NCBI RefSeq assembly: GCF_905147045.1
Contig: NC_065890.1
Span: forward strand, 62,001-126,000
Origin: Nymphalis io
Taxonomy: Eukaryota; Arthropoda; Insecta; Lepidoptera; Nymphalidae
Direction: 5' to 3'
Length of the DNA: 64,000 nt
Shown: one piece after another, positions 32,786 through 45,665 of the stretch
Layout of the letters: each line of letters starts with the position of its first letter
Position numbering within the stretch: position 1 is the stretch's first letter
Position numbers and translations under genes: made by a program
The notes under the pieces: model-generated
The model's input: only the letters and a program-made list of their open reading frames with translations
Told to the model about the DNA's origin: nothing
Database searches by the model: none

Positions 32786-34309
32786 TAATGTTTCAGTTGC
32801 TCAGTCTTGATTCTTTTGTTCTATTTTTGTGTCTAAATTTATAGTTACTTTACTGTTGTATAGTTGTTTTGATTTATCTCTTTAAAAAACCTATTTCCAT
32901 CTTGATTCCAAAAAATATAATAAAACATATTATTTTATACATTAAGTCTTAATCTTTATTATTACATGTAATATTATACATATAATAAGAAAGATTAAGT
33001 TACGAGATAAGTTACTTAATACATTTATTTATTCAAAATTATAATTTAACCAACGTTATAATTGTTTTCGTTCTAAGTAAGTACGGGCGCTGGCGAGGGT
33101 GCAATGAGATCGATAATATTTTGCTTAAAATATTTTAATAAATATAAGCCTAAGACTACGTGCCAATTGTACAAGTTTTGTTACAAAAGTGAATTATAAT
33201 TTTACAAAATTTATAATAATGCATCTGTATGGTTCGATCATACATTGGAACAAAGCTTGCGGTGCCACTGCGGTAGGTTTTTGGGTTGCGTGGTACAAAT
33301 GGTCAACATATGACATACTGTAGACTTACAATCAAGAAAGTAAAAATTAAGAAATATTTAATATTCTATATCAGATTAATTTTCGAGGTTAAATGATTTT
33401 ACTAAATTTTAATATTATTTTCAGAGGTTATAAACATGCCGATTAACCTTGTTTATACTGCATGTCAGTTACTAATAATAAAGAATAGAAATAAAACGAA
33501 AATAGAATTATTTGCTTCACTTTAATAAATGTATACCAGCGATAATATTAACAGGTTCTGGCGAGTAAAAGCACTAAAAATAAAATAAATACACAACATT
33601 TCAGTGAGCTGGCTGTAACCGGCTGTAACCGGCTGTAACCTGCTCCACGGTAATACCTGATGAGGGATTTCTTTACAGTTCAGTGAGCTCGCGCGCTGTA
33701 CTCGATGCAATAAATTTAAGCGCCGACAAACTACAGGAACGGTGTTTTAGTTCAACAAAGACTTTTTTATTTACACAGAAACAATTTATACGATACCTTT
33801 TGTATCCAGTAGTTTTAGAGCCCAGTGCAGTGCTACCTGTCCGGGCGATATCGTCCACCCACCATAACTGCTATCGGCATATATAAATCCGTTGTTTTAC
33901 TGTTTCAGTAGTGAGTTGGAGGTCCGATATTATTCATAAACACAAGGCTTCCATACGATAATAAAATAAATAAAATCTCTTTAAGGGATTAGTATGATAC
34001 TTAAACTTACTTCTCAATTCTTCACCGTTCTTAGCGATAACACCGCCTTTGTACGTCTATCTTTGCTTTTTTGTTTATGATTATTGTTTTTAAAAGTGGT
34101 TTGCAATAAAGAGTATATTATTTTTATCTGGTTTTTTTATACATATTAATTCCTATCATTTACAATTATAATTCGTCATAACTCACTTACCCTTATCCCA
34201 TTAATTTTAATTCGTCGCAATAAGCGTTACGAGACTGCAAGAAAAAGGGCTTGTATTACTTTTTCAGCCCTACATGGGAAGTGTTTTTGATGTCTAAGCT
34301 ACGCTAAGT
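32786..34309. other. AT-rich spacer with a decamer tandem repeat
   Basis: Contains three tandem copies of GGCTGTAACC at about 33610-33639. Otherwise no gene or classified repeat is seen. Confidence 0.4.
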
Positions 34310-34611
34310 TTACTGGTGGAAGGGCTTTGTGCAAGCTCGTCTGTGTAGGTTCCACCCACTCATCAGATATTCTACCGCAAAACAGCAACACTTGATATTG
34401 TTGTGTTCCGGTTTGAAGGGTGAGTGAGCCAGTGTAATTACAGGCACAAGGGACATAAAATCTTAGTTCCCAAGGTTGGTAGCGCATTGGCAATGCCGAT
34501 ATAAGCGATGATTAACATTTCTTACAATGCCAATGTCTAAGGGCGTTTGGTGACCACTTACCATCAGGTGGCCCATATGCTCGTCCACCTTCCTATTCTA
34601 TAAAAAAAAAA
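34310..34611 (+). mobile_element. SINE-A copy 3
   Basis: Full-length copy beginning TTACTGGTGGAAGGGCTTTG and ending TTCCTATTCTATAAAAAAAAAA. It is well preserved. A flanking duplication was not clear. Confidence 0.8.
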
Positions 34612-35272
34612 GTGCCGATGGCACTCTTCCGACACCCACGGGCTGAATTTTGAGTACTTATAGTTAAACAACACGACATTGAGTACTAATAATTTAGTGA
34701 TTGTAAAATGTGATATTTGATTTTGGGAAATATAAGACAACAGCAATGGTGACATTTAAAGAACTTGCAGTTAAAGTGAAATCTTTTACATTTCAACAAA
34801 TTCTAAAATTCCTCTTTCTAGTATAGATAAATGTCCATCAGCGCTTCATATTATCGTATGATATCGTTTTACGACTTTCATTAAATTTGATTTGGACATA
34901 ACATGTGTTATAAATGAATGCAATTCAAAAAAATTCAAAATCCATAAACCGCTTTGTCAATACGGAGGCCGGTCGTGTCGTCAGTAGTCTATAAGTAAAA
35001 GTACAATATATTACGTTGTTCGAATGCAGTGTTCTATAAATATTTTACTTCACACATATATTTTTTATTTTATAATTACTAATGGCTTTTCATATAAAGC
35101 ATCGCAATATAAACTAAAATATTACTGCAGCTTTCGTTTCAATTACCTCTGACTAGCAATGAGCAAGGCCTTTATGTGTTATTTTAAAAATAAAAAACTA
35201 ATATTAATTAATATTTATGTATGAAAAAAAAAAGTATATGTATACATATTTTTTTAAATTTATTTTATGTAG

Positions 35273-35440
35273 GTAGAAAGTAACCTGATGGTTGGAGTTC
35301 ACATTCGCTAGTAGATGCCGTCCCTGTGCCTATAATAACGCTGACTAATTCACTCTTTAAAGTAGAATAAAGCAACACATTGCATTACTGGTTGGCGGTT
35401 GAGCCGATGAGTTTGCACAAGGTCTAATTTGTCGTTCTGC
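35273..35440 (-). mobile_element. Decayed SINE-A relative
   Basis: In plus orientation ACCTGATGGTTGGAGTTCAC, then TCCCTGTGCCTATAATAACG, CTGACTAATTCACTCTTTAA and GAGTTTGCACAAGGTCTAA follow the order of the SINE-A minus strand (CACCTGATGGTAAGTGGTCA, CCTTGTGCCTGTAATTA, TCACTCACCCTTCAAA, GAGCTTGCACAAAGCTCTA) with heavy divergence and an internal gap. Confidence 0.5.
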
Positions 35441-35927
35441 GTCTGTTATTCTGTCAGACGTGATCTTACCTTGTCACAATTTTAAAATACTTTTTTTGTC
35501 CTTGAATATAAAATCGCCAAGCGGCTATATATTATTTACAAACTATTATTAAACAAACAACTTCATCTACATTTTAAGCCAGTCTCACGCAACCGATTAA
35601 AATACACCGGTAAAAATATAATACAATTAACCGGTAAAATACAATCTTGCGTTCTCTACAATGCATTGAACAAAATCTTGTTTTATTGCATTTTGTATAT
35701 TATTTACTTACTACTCGAGAACGAAACGAACGAAACCGTGACGCCATATGATGACATGTCCCCAATATGTGTTTACGTTCGCTTCAAGTCTGGTTATGAA
35801 TACAGTGCTCTTAGTGAGTACACATCACAATCTGGATTATTACGAAACAAGATAAAGTATTATTTCAAATTTTTAATTTCAAAATCAATATTTACTCATT
35901 TCTTTAATCAAAGTAGGTATGGTGGAC

Positions 35928-36012
35928 TGGAAAATGGCCACCTGATGGTTAAATGTCCAATGCGACACCAACCTTGCGAACTGAGATGTCGTATCTCTTA
36001 TGCCTGATACAA
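35928..36012 (-). mobile_element. Decayed SINE-A fragment
   Basis: GGCCACCTGATGGTTAAATG and AATGCGACACCAACCTTGCG, AACTGAGATG, TCTCTTATGCCTG follow the SINE-A minus strand, with a deletion between the first two blocks. Confidence 0.5.
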
Positions 36013-36257
36013 GATTTCAACTAAGATATAAAAGTTTCTCAAAATATTACAAAAATTTAATCCAAATCCATTGTTCAAAAATACTTATAATACTCAACTC
36101 ACCGCCGCAACTATGAAGTTGCCGAGAACAACTTCCCGTTGGGACCAAACATGTGTTCCGAAATAGACTTTATATATATTCTAGTTTTATTGTAGCAACT
36201 ACACATGAAACGATTTTTCTTTAAAAACAACTTTCAAAGTATATTTACTATAAAATT

Positions 36258-36490
36258 TCAATCAACAGCCAATCATTGTCCACTGCTGAACATAGGCCTC
36301 TCCCAACGTGCGCCAAAGCTCCCTGTCCTCCGCCTTCCGCATCCAGTTGGTGCCTGCCACCTTTTTAAGGTCATCGGTCCACCTGGCTGGAGGGCGCCCT
36401 ACGCTGCGCTTGCCGATTCGCGGTCTCCACTCTAGGACTCGTCTGCTCCAACGGCCATCGGTCATACGACACTGCCACTTCAGCCTGCTA
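36258..36490 (-). pseudogene. Proto2/RTE-like LINE, 3' end only
   Basis: The minus strand encodes GRWSRRVLEWRPRIGKRSVG, RPPARWTDDLKKVAGTNWMR and EDRELWRTLGEAYVQQWT, the C-terminus of the same family as 8060, 15380 and 50711. It continues into GGACAATGATTGGCTGTTGA and TTGA-type tail sequence shared with 16531-16557. It is severely 5'-truncated at about 36490, a typical dead-on-arrival insertion. Confidence 0.8.
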
Positions 36491-36653
36491 AATTAATTAA
36501 TAAAATTTAGTTAAATATATTCCAATAAATTATTTGAACTTGATATTGAAAAAAAATATATATATAAAGGCATAAGAGCGGTAAGCTATAATTAGCGCCG
36601 AGGAGCGAGGTCAACTTCCCAGGATCACTCCAATAATACTTTATAACTATATA

Positions 36654-39495
36654 AAAAATATATCACAAAACATTAGAAGTGTTTATAGTAATATATGCGA
36701 TTTGAATGTTGCCTTAAATGTATTAAACTTTGCCCCTGACATAATTATACTAACCGAATGTAGAATTAATCCTAGTAAAACAATTCCAAACCTTTCTAAT
36801 TATAATATGCACGCCACGACTCATCACCTCAATCAGAATGATGGGGTTGTGGTATACTTCAATAAAAATATTGTTTGCACAAAAGCAAAAGAAATTAAAT
36901 TATGTCATGCTTCATGTATTCAAATAAGTATTGGAACTACTGTTATTCTGGGCATATATCGTTCGCCATCAAACATAAACGCTGAACAGTTCATCAATTC
37001 ATTAAATTCCCATCTGGAAACTTTAAAATCTTTTAAAAATATTAACTGGGGACATTAATATAAATATTGTCGCTAAAGAAACAGAGCAAAGTCAGGAACG
37101 TAATAATAGATCAAACTATATGAACATGTTATCGATGCACAGTTTGATGCCGGGTCACTCATTCCCAACAAGGGAAAACAATTGTCTTGATCACTTCATG
37201 TTAAAATTAGACAAAAATAAAAATTCTGCCCAAATCGCAGTCCTGAACACTACCATCACAGACCATAATATGATATTTCTTTGTTTGGCTTCCCCTACAT
37301 CTAAACATAAAGCACATATGAACATAAAAACTATTGTAGATTTTGATGGGGCTCTTGTTAGTTTAGCGGAGAAAAATCTGTCAGAATTACTATTTTGTGA
37401 TAACCCAATAACTGTAATTGAAAAGCTTATTCATAATATTGCTGAGTGCTTGAAAGATAACACCAAAACTATACGTGTACCTAAAAATAAAAGAGTTATA
37501 AAGCCGTGGATAACTCCCGGTATATTGAAATGTATTCGAAACAGAAATAGAATGCAAAAAAGGCTAAGATCAGACCCATCTAACGAAATTTTAAAAATCT
37601 CATACAAAAGGTACCGTAATTTCTGCAATAAACTTATCAAACAATTAAAACGAAAATACGACAGAGATCAGTTGGAAAAATCATCTAAAAACTCTAAAAA
37701 ATTTTGGTATAACATTAAATCTATAACTAACTTGAACTGCTCAAAATCAGATAATACAGAATTACTAAACATAAGATCTTCTCCCACTGAATCAATTAAT
37801 TATATCAATGACTACTTTGCTGGCGTAGGTGAAAAACTGGCCACTGATATTGTCCAAACAAGTGGTTCATTTTTTTCCAATACTCATACAAGTCAGTTAA
37901 ACTCCTTTGTACTTCTTGATACAGACTGTAAAGAAGTACATGATGTACTTATGTCTCTTAAAACAGATAGTGCCCCTGGATGGGATAATATTCCAACTAA
38001 ATTTTTAAAAATAGCTAAACTAGTAGTTGTTCCAATAATCTGTCATCTAACGAACCTTTGCTTTAGAAAAGGAATCTTTCCGTCCCTGCTTAAACGATCT
38101 ATCATAACTCCCGTTCACAAGGGTGGTGACAGAGATGACGTTAGTAACTATCGTCCAATTTCCGTTTTGCCGTCAATATCAAAGTTAATAGAAAAAATTA
38201 TAAATGTGAGATTATTAAACTATTTAAATAAATTTAAGCTTTTGTCAGAGTCTCAATATGGTTTTCGTCAGGGCAAATCCACGGAGGACGCTGTTGAAGC
38301 TCTAACCTCGCACATTGTTAAGAGTCTTGACAGTGGTAAAAGGTCTTTGGCTGTATTCCTTGATTTAAAAAAAGCCTTTGATACGGTCTCTGTCCCCATT
38401 CTTGTGAAAAAGTTAGAAAATTTGGGAATCAGAGATACCTCGCTGGCTCTTTTTAGGGACTACTTGAGCGACCGAACTCAAGAAGTCAAAATTGGACAGT
38501 TTGTTAGTCGTGCCTCAAAAATAACTTATGGCGTACCGCAAGGTAGTGTCTTAGGACCTACCTTGTTTCTAATTTACATTAATGATCTCTGTAATTTAAA
38601 AATAAACAATGCTAAAATATTTTCCTATGCAGACGATACCGCAATTGTTTTTACAGATACTAGTTGGACTAAAGTTAAAAATACAACAGAAAGAGGTCTC
38701 TTCACTGTCTCCTGTTGGCTGAAGTCAAATTTACTGTCTCTAAACACAACCAAAACAAACTACATGCCTTTTTCCATCTATAATCGAACCCAGCCAGATA
38801 GTAACTATAATATTACAGTTCATGTTTCCAATAGCATTAAATGTGAGGACTGTAATAACTGCTCCATGATCAAGCGAGTGAACTCTTTCAAGTACCTTGG
38901 TGTGTTAATTGATCAAAGACTATCATGGGATGCACAGCTAGAAGCTGTAGGGTGTAGATTGCGTAAACTAATTTGGATATTTAAGATGTTACGCCACAAA
39001 GCCTCTTGGGCCTTATTACATAAAATATATAAAGCTTTGGCGCAGTCAATATTGGAATACTGTATTCCTGTATGGGGAGGAGCTGCTAAATCTAAGTTCA
39101 TTGAAGTTGAGAGAGCGCAAAGGCTTTTGCTAAAAGTTATCCACTTCAAGCCACATCGCTTCTCAACGGACACGCTATATTCAATGAGCCAGATACTGAC
39201 TGTCAGACAAATGTATATCCAACGTATCATTCTTAAAGCTCATAAATCATTAAAATTCATTAAATCCAGTTCATTAAACAGAAGAATAAAACATAAAATT
39301 GCTGAAACGTATGGTGCTAAGACTACTTTTGCTAGCAACCAATATATAACACGTTCTGCCTACCTTTATAATAAAATTAATAAAATTCTAAACATATATC
39401 CCGAACAATATTTTAACGTCAAACAGAAATTATTTGAATGGTTAAAAACAAAAACATACGATGACACCGAATTAATTCTGTTTCATAAAACATAA
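36654..39495 (+). pseudogene. CR1-like endonuclease/reverse transcriptase with one frameshift
   Basis: Frame 1 carries ISQNIRSVYSNICDL (endonuclease start), ILTECRINPS and ILGIYRSPS, and ends prematurely at 37058 by a one-base shift. The other frame resumes at once with GDININIVAK (37051) and continues uninterrupted for about 815 codons: CLDHFML, TTITDHNMI, then the RT with SAPGWDNIPTKF, NYRPISVLPS, QYGFRQGKSTED, VFLDLKKAFDTV, GVPQGSVLGPTLF and SYADDTAIVF, and a long C-terminal region. No stop lies within the RT, and all the catalytic motifs are present. This is the best preserved RT in the window, and a single indel near 37048 is the only lesion seen. A start codon upstream of 36702 is not evident (the frame is open back to 36585). 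Confidence 0.85.
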
Positions 39496-39512
39496 TCTAA
39501 TCTACTGTAATC

Positions 39513-39548
39513 TACACATCCACCCACCTACACATACACACACACATA

Positions 39549-39587
<39 letters not shown>

Positions 39588-39588
39588 A
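39513..39588 (+). repeat. CA-rich microsatellite in LINE 3' UTR
   Basis: ACACATACACAC-type units are interspersed with pure (CA)n. It lies between the CR1-like stop codon and its terminal TTTCA repeats. Confidence 0.85.
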
Positions 39589-40084
39589 AGTAAAATTTAT
39601 TTTGATATAATGTTAGTTTACCTACCGATTGTGAGTTTTAGTATATAGTAAGATATTGTTTATTCTTTTTAAGAACATGGACAGAATTGTATGTTATGGA
39701 AGAGCGGGTCCTTCTGTCACGAGTATTATATTATACTCACTAGAGGGTCCCAACCTTTATTTGCTATGTACAACTTGATAAAGAATAAACTATTTTTTCA
39801 TTTCATTTCATTTCATAACTAAAATAAAGTTTCTGTACTTACATATAAGAAATATGTAATCGCAGGCGTTTCTGTAAATATTTTGCTACATGCTCGTACA
39901 TAAAATCTTCCATACAAAGTTTTGTTACTTGACTTCGTGATAAATAACTGAGTCTTGACACCGATCAGCGAAGTAGTGTTTGGATTCTCCAGTAGTTGTA
40001 TAATAATCATTATTATATTCTCATATGAGTTTAATAACATTAATAACTCAATCTATCAAAAAAACCTCTCTGTGTATATAGATA

Positions 40085-40318
40085 TGATGCCTAACCAAGT
40101 GTGCGCGAGATACTATACGCTAAAGTGCGCCCAAAAGTACATAGGTGCACTCTCTACTGTCTTACTCTCATAAGAGATGGGATACCCAGGGAGGGAAATC
40201 AGGTGCAAGACCTTCGGCCAAATTGGTAACGTTGGACTGCTACTTAGAATTTTTTATTAGGTCGACCCGGGATTAAAGCTGACCATTAACGAAGAAGTCT
40301 CAAAAGCCGAGTGGCTAA
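40085..40318 (-). mobile_element. SINE-B copy, minus strand
   Basis: Read on the minus strand it has a tRNA-like head (GACTTCTTCGTTAATGGTCA, CCCGGGTCGACCTAATAAAA), then AATTCTAAGTAGCAGTCCAA, CCGAAGGTCTTGCACCTGAT and TTATGAGAGTAAGACAGTAG, AGAGTGCACCTATG. This is the order of SINE-B at 20485 plus its 3' half. Confidence 0.55.
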
Positions 40319-43300
40319 TAAAATTTTAACACACGTGCAATTATAAAGTATCGACCCTTCGTCAACTTCACATAGCTCTTCTACTTTTATAATATAATAG
40401 CACCTCCGTGATAATGATGATTACATTATTATGTAATCAGATTTCATATCACGAGACAATGAAATCGGAACAAATACCAAACATCACGTTCGGTGTTTGT
40501 TTTTTAATTTTGTTGAAATAACATTATTATTCCAACATGCATTACATATAACTAAATTGCTCAATATCTGGCAAGCACTTGACAATTGACCGGTCACTGA
40601 TAGAAGTATCAAAATGAATCTGTATTTCGCGATTTATAACCACAAATTATGTTTATATAAATATCATAACACATATATCAGTTAGACAAGTAAAGATCAT
40701 TAAATGAGTTACAAAAAGGAAATATGAAGCAAATCTTTTCTCTGACGAAATAGTAAATATCATGAGGGCCGCAGAAGAAATCGCAGGACGGGAGGAGAGG
40801 ACGACAGGGAGGATCACATCGTATTAAAAGCTCTAACCGGATTTAAGTGCGGACGAGTACGATTTTAATTTCATCTTTCAGCTCCTCATACCTTTTAATG
40901 TTATATTAAACAGACTCGAACGGCGCGAGGATTCTGAATAGCCTTTTGCACTCTGCAGAAGAATCATACAATATTTATTACTTTTTATAACTACGAGTGC
41001 GAAACTGTAGCTCCGAGCAAATATTTAAACGAAATGGTCACAATCGCTTTTTGCATAAGTTTCTTTAGAAAGACGATGGCTCTTATTTGAATAATTGAAG
41101 AGTAATATTTTAAAAAATCGGGTATTTTTGTGATGATGAATTTTAATAATAAATAAAAAATGTCATTCTTTTCCATGATAGATTTTGCTGCGGGTCACTT
41201 GTCTCACTGATTTGTTTTTCGCTCACTTAGTGTTCAACGCGACAATAAAAAAGCGAATGGTCGTAATACGACCGGAGGAGGGGACGTCGGAGTGTTAAAT
41301 ATAAGCTCATTTGATCCTGAACGATGATGGCATCCGTCAGGGAGAGACGTTGCGACCGAGGGTTTAGAAAAGAACATTACGAGACTGACAGTTGAATCAA
41401 ACCACCATTACATTTAAAACTGCGTATAGCGAAACATAAGACTTCTAATACAATTACTGTGAAATAGAAGAGGACATCTTATGTAATAAAAATGATAGTA
41501 CATAACTGAGTTGAAAAAATCCAATGTTGGAATGAAATTGTTACAACTTCGCTTGTTATATTTTTTGTCCACTCAAACGTGTAAAAGTCGCTGCAGACAA
41601 CTGAACACAATTTCTCGCCGTTTGATCCGAACACGAACAAAAGGGGAAGCATAAGAAACACTCGGAGTGGACAGTCCTCATTAGCATCACAAAGACCTTC
41701 GCAGGAAAATGAAACAACACGACCATTTCAAGGAAATATGCACGATAAGTATTGTACAAAGTTACTAATAAATTGCATTCCTTTACTTACGAAGACTAAT
41801 GCTTTGTTAAATTTATTTTGTTTTTTTAGCCCGCTGACAGAAAATGAAGAATAATTATTTTAATTTATGGACATTTAATAGATTTGCTAGGACCTTACTT
41901 ACCTTAGCAAAATATTCTTGTACCTGTCTTGTATCTATATCGACTTATATTTTATTGAATACAAAATATGTATTACTGGTTTAGACAGAAAGTAAGTTCA
42001 TTAGTTGTCTATCGCATTATTGTTTCTAGTTCTCGAGATTGAAAATGATATCGACGATTCCCAGCGGGGTCAGGAAATTGGCAATCATGATAGGCAAGGC
42101 ACAGCCCTTTCGCGAGCAATTAGCCCTTCTCTCGAATAACCAATGGCGAAAGAAGTAGCGTCCAATTAGGTATATGTTACATTCAGGTAATCGAGTTACA
42201 CTTGCTGGCCTCACGTTGATTGGAATGGAAATTGGGATCGCTCCGAATACAACGAAACCAACATAAAACTTTTTATTCTTCTACGTAAATACTAAGGTAG
42301 TACGTAATTAAAGGGCTCTGTTAATATAATTTATACGAAAATATTTATATTTTTTTATGAATTTTAATACATATATATGTATTGAGCGGTTTCTCCCACC
42401 TTAAATTTAGAATATTGACGTGACAAGCGTGGTCTTTTTTGATCTTTTTATTATATTTATATTTGTATAAATATTGGTTTTGCTAATAAAGGCATAAAAT
42501 AATGACTGAAAAGATTACCTGATATATTGTAAAACCAGAAATAATTATGTCACAGTTATGAGAGAAAAACACCGGATTAAATAACTTGAACCTGTTATGA
42601 TTTGCAAAATGCAAAATTGCATTAAAAGAGTTGGAGGTGCTCGATGAAATTTCTTATAAAATTAAAACTTCATCGCGTGGCCGCGGATACTTTTATTAGT
42701 TAGAACTTGCTCTTGCCTTACTTTATTTACTATGAAAGCGAAAACAGCGTTAAACTCATATACGCCTTGTATTTATTGCGCCCAGTGGATTGAAATATTA
42801 TATTGAAATTAATGATACTGAAGTACTAAAACTGATCGGTTTGGATAAAAAAAAATTAAGGGTGGTATTCCACTTATTATATATTCACGTGAAGACCTTA
42901 AAATCCGCATAAAGACCGGCTGTCATAAATTTTGATCGCTGATTACTTTTTCGTACATTACAGGCACTAGAAGTAAGTGTTCTTAATAGAATCAATTAAG
43001 TGAAAAATAATAAATATAATAAAATTATTAAAATTTACTAGATAATTTCTGTACAAAAAGTAATGTAATCCCATCAAAAACCTAAATGTGAAATGAGAGC
43101 TAAGTTCAATATGATATATGCCTTGGTTGTTGACTTCAACGACAAAAAAAGTGATATTTAAATGGGTGCCAAGTTCAATGGTCAGTCCTGAAATTTATTT
43201 ATAACAACGTAAAATATTTTAGAACAACTTAAAATATCATTTCTTCGTATAACTTAAGATACTGTAGTCAAGCCGTAGGTCTGACTTGGCTAGTTTTCAT

Positions 43301-45544
43301 AGTTTCTACCAGCAAGCCCAATTTTCGGAAGAATAAAATAAGAACTTACAGCATTAGAATACTATAATATAATTCGTATATGAGAAATCTGATTTTTTTT
43401 GGTTTAAAACTATGTGCTTCCAGATTGGTCAAATTGATATCTAAATTTGATAATAGTTTTATGAGGAATTGAGGGAACTCTTCAAATATTCTAGACATGT
43501 ATACAGTCAGAATTCAGAAAATACGATTTCGTGAAGTGAAACTGTTGAAGAAGACCACAGATTAAGATTTTCAATGATATTTAATTTATGATATTTGTTT
43601 ACAAATAGATCGACTTTAACTAGTTATTATACATTTTACCTTTATTAAATATAATTTATTACTAAAATTTTCATATATATTTGTTATACTTTTACGCCGA
43701 TAGTGCTCGAGCCTGAGACTTACAAGAGAACTACTTTGAGCAAGAACTTGCCGACAAAATCATAATAGAGTTTTATTACCTTTGTATTTATTAAGTGATA
43801 TATTTACCAATGCGGTACATATTACTCCGTATTTGACGTCATATCGTTTACTGACAGAAATCAAAACTGACTGTGAATACACACAAACAGAACACAGCTG
43901 CGTCGAAGGCTTCTTTACAAAAGGCATTTCTCTCTCGAAATAAAAACAATGTATTAATCTACGACAATAGTCGAGTGCGGGCCGATCTGCTGAGCGCGTC
44001 TCTTGCCTCGAGTGAGGCTGCAATCAGTCTGCGCCGGCCGCCGGCACGTCGCGCCGGACCGGATAATTACGATGACGAGCGCCACATTTTAGGCGTCTTA
44101 ATGTGTTCCCTTGCATCGAGGAAGAAGGAAATAAATATAACGATCTCTTTTTGTTTGAGTTCAACGAGAACTTTTTGTGAGGCAGAACTGTACACTTCAA
44201 ATGAATCGAGTCAACTCTATATACATTTTTGCATTCTTTCTCCGTCGACGTTTGGTGGTTTCGATATGACTTTTAAAAACCATCATGTTGCAACTTTTAA
44301 AAATGAGTAGAAAAATAATACAGCTTTTCAGCAAACGATTTTAAATTTACATAAAACAAGAGGCAATTTTGACTGTGCCTTACAGGCATTGCTACAAAAG
44401 GTTAGTATATACATTAACCGGCTACCGGCTGTAGTCGTGAGCTCGTCACTAAATAAATCATCGTATCGAAATATAAAATACTTTAATGAAATTAATTACA
44501 TTCCAGACAAAGTATCGCTCACATATTTACCGTTATGTTCGCGCAAAGTTAATCCATTAAATCGCATTAATAGTGACAGGAATCAAATTTATTTTTCGCG
44601 CGGCCGCGCCGCTGATAGCGACCGATAAATTATTATGCCCGGTATTAATCTGAACACTCATTTGGGCTTTACATTCGCAATTTATATTAAAAACAACAAT
44701 TACCGTAGTTTATAAAATGTCATTATCTACGTACGAATCGTAAGCGGAAGTCATTATGGGACGTATCCATTAATTAATTTTATCATCAATTTGTACATGG
44801 TGTCACTATTTCATTTACAGCATGATTGATATAAGAATCGATGTCGTAGTACTTTGTGGGTGAAGAACTCAAATCGATTTAATGAAAAAAAAGAAACATA
44901 TTTATTACAATTATTACTAAAACACAATCACCATCCTATGACCTACTTCCTGTTTAAATGAAAGTACCGTATAATAACAGAAAATTATATTGATATACAA
45001 GTTGAACCGTCAAGCGGCAACTGTTCGACCAATAAACTTACGAGTATGGCTAATCACTTGCCGGGAAACAACTAGATTAGAGTTAATATAACGCTTATAT
45101 TGGACCTGTAACTTATTGGCTTAATTTGAAAGAAACGGCACGTGAGCTTGTTACTTTCAAGGCGCCAGTACAAAGGAAGTCTCCGGTACCGAAACGAGCT
45201 CGAATTATTATTATAAAAAATGTTACCAATATTTAAGAGAATTATAATAACTTTTAATAGTGTAAAAATAACCAATTTTTTTTTAAATAAAATACGAAAC
45301 AACACTCGAAAGAAATCTATAGAGAATAAATAATTAAAAAATGATGATCGACAAAAATATGAATCAGATTAAGAAATTAATATGCATCTATTATAAATAA
45401 ATAAAAATAACAACAACTGTGTGTTGTTTAATTGTGATAAAATATTAATCTTCATCAAAATAAATAACATATTAATTTTAGAATATAGTATATCATCTAT
45501 TTAGGACGAACATAGGCTATGTATGTATGCTTTTATGTTAAATA
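40319..45544. other. 5.2-kb AT-rich spacer, no gene recognised
   Basis: No exon with supported splice sites, RNA gene or classified transposon is visible. A 9-bp inverted repeat at 40418-40439 (TGATTACAT/ATGTAATCA) is within chance expectation. GC-rich patches at 43975-44075 and 44597-44630 (GCGCGGCCGCGCCGCTGATA) could be regulatory, but carry no identified motif. Confidence 0.4.
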
Positions 45545-45665
45545 CCTCGTTTCTCTAGAGGTTACCTTACAAGGATGTAGTCGCTGGGTTGAAATTTTCA
45601 TTTGAGCCGATAGAGTTTTCTGTAAAAAAAACTCAATACAGCCCGAATCAGATAACTATGAGCCC
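45545..45665 (+). mobile_element. Decayed SINE-B copy
   Basis: TAGAGGTTACC..GGATGTAGTCGCTGGGTTG, GAGCCGATAGAGTTTTCTGT, AACTCAATACAGCCCGAATC and GATAACTATG follow SINE-B head and body (GGGCCAATAAAAAGTTATTG, TTTTTCTGTCA, TCAGTAGCAGCCCGGAGTC) with substitutions. Confidence 0.45.

Larger units (their letters stand above)
36590..39816 (+). mobile_element. CR1-like LINE, nearly complete
   Basis: A single ORF (endonuclease plus RT) is followed by a 320-bp 3' UTR with a CA-rich run (39513-39588) and an end made of tandem TTTCA units (39796-39816). Short tandem units at the 3' end, rather than poly(A), are typical of CR1-type elements. The body is AT-rich like the host. Placement within CR1/Daphne/Crack-like clades is uncertain. 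Confidence 0.78.

Noticed and set aside
33610..33639. CRISPR-like or functional tandem repeat
   Set aside because: Three direct copies of a 10-bp unit without spacers in an insect genome are a simple tandem repeat.
40418..40439. 9-bp inverted repeat TGATTACAT/ATGTAATCA
   Set aside because: About one such repeat is expected by chance in 64 kb, so it was not counted with the 12-24-bp palindromes.
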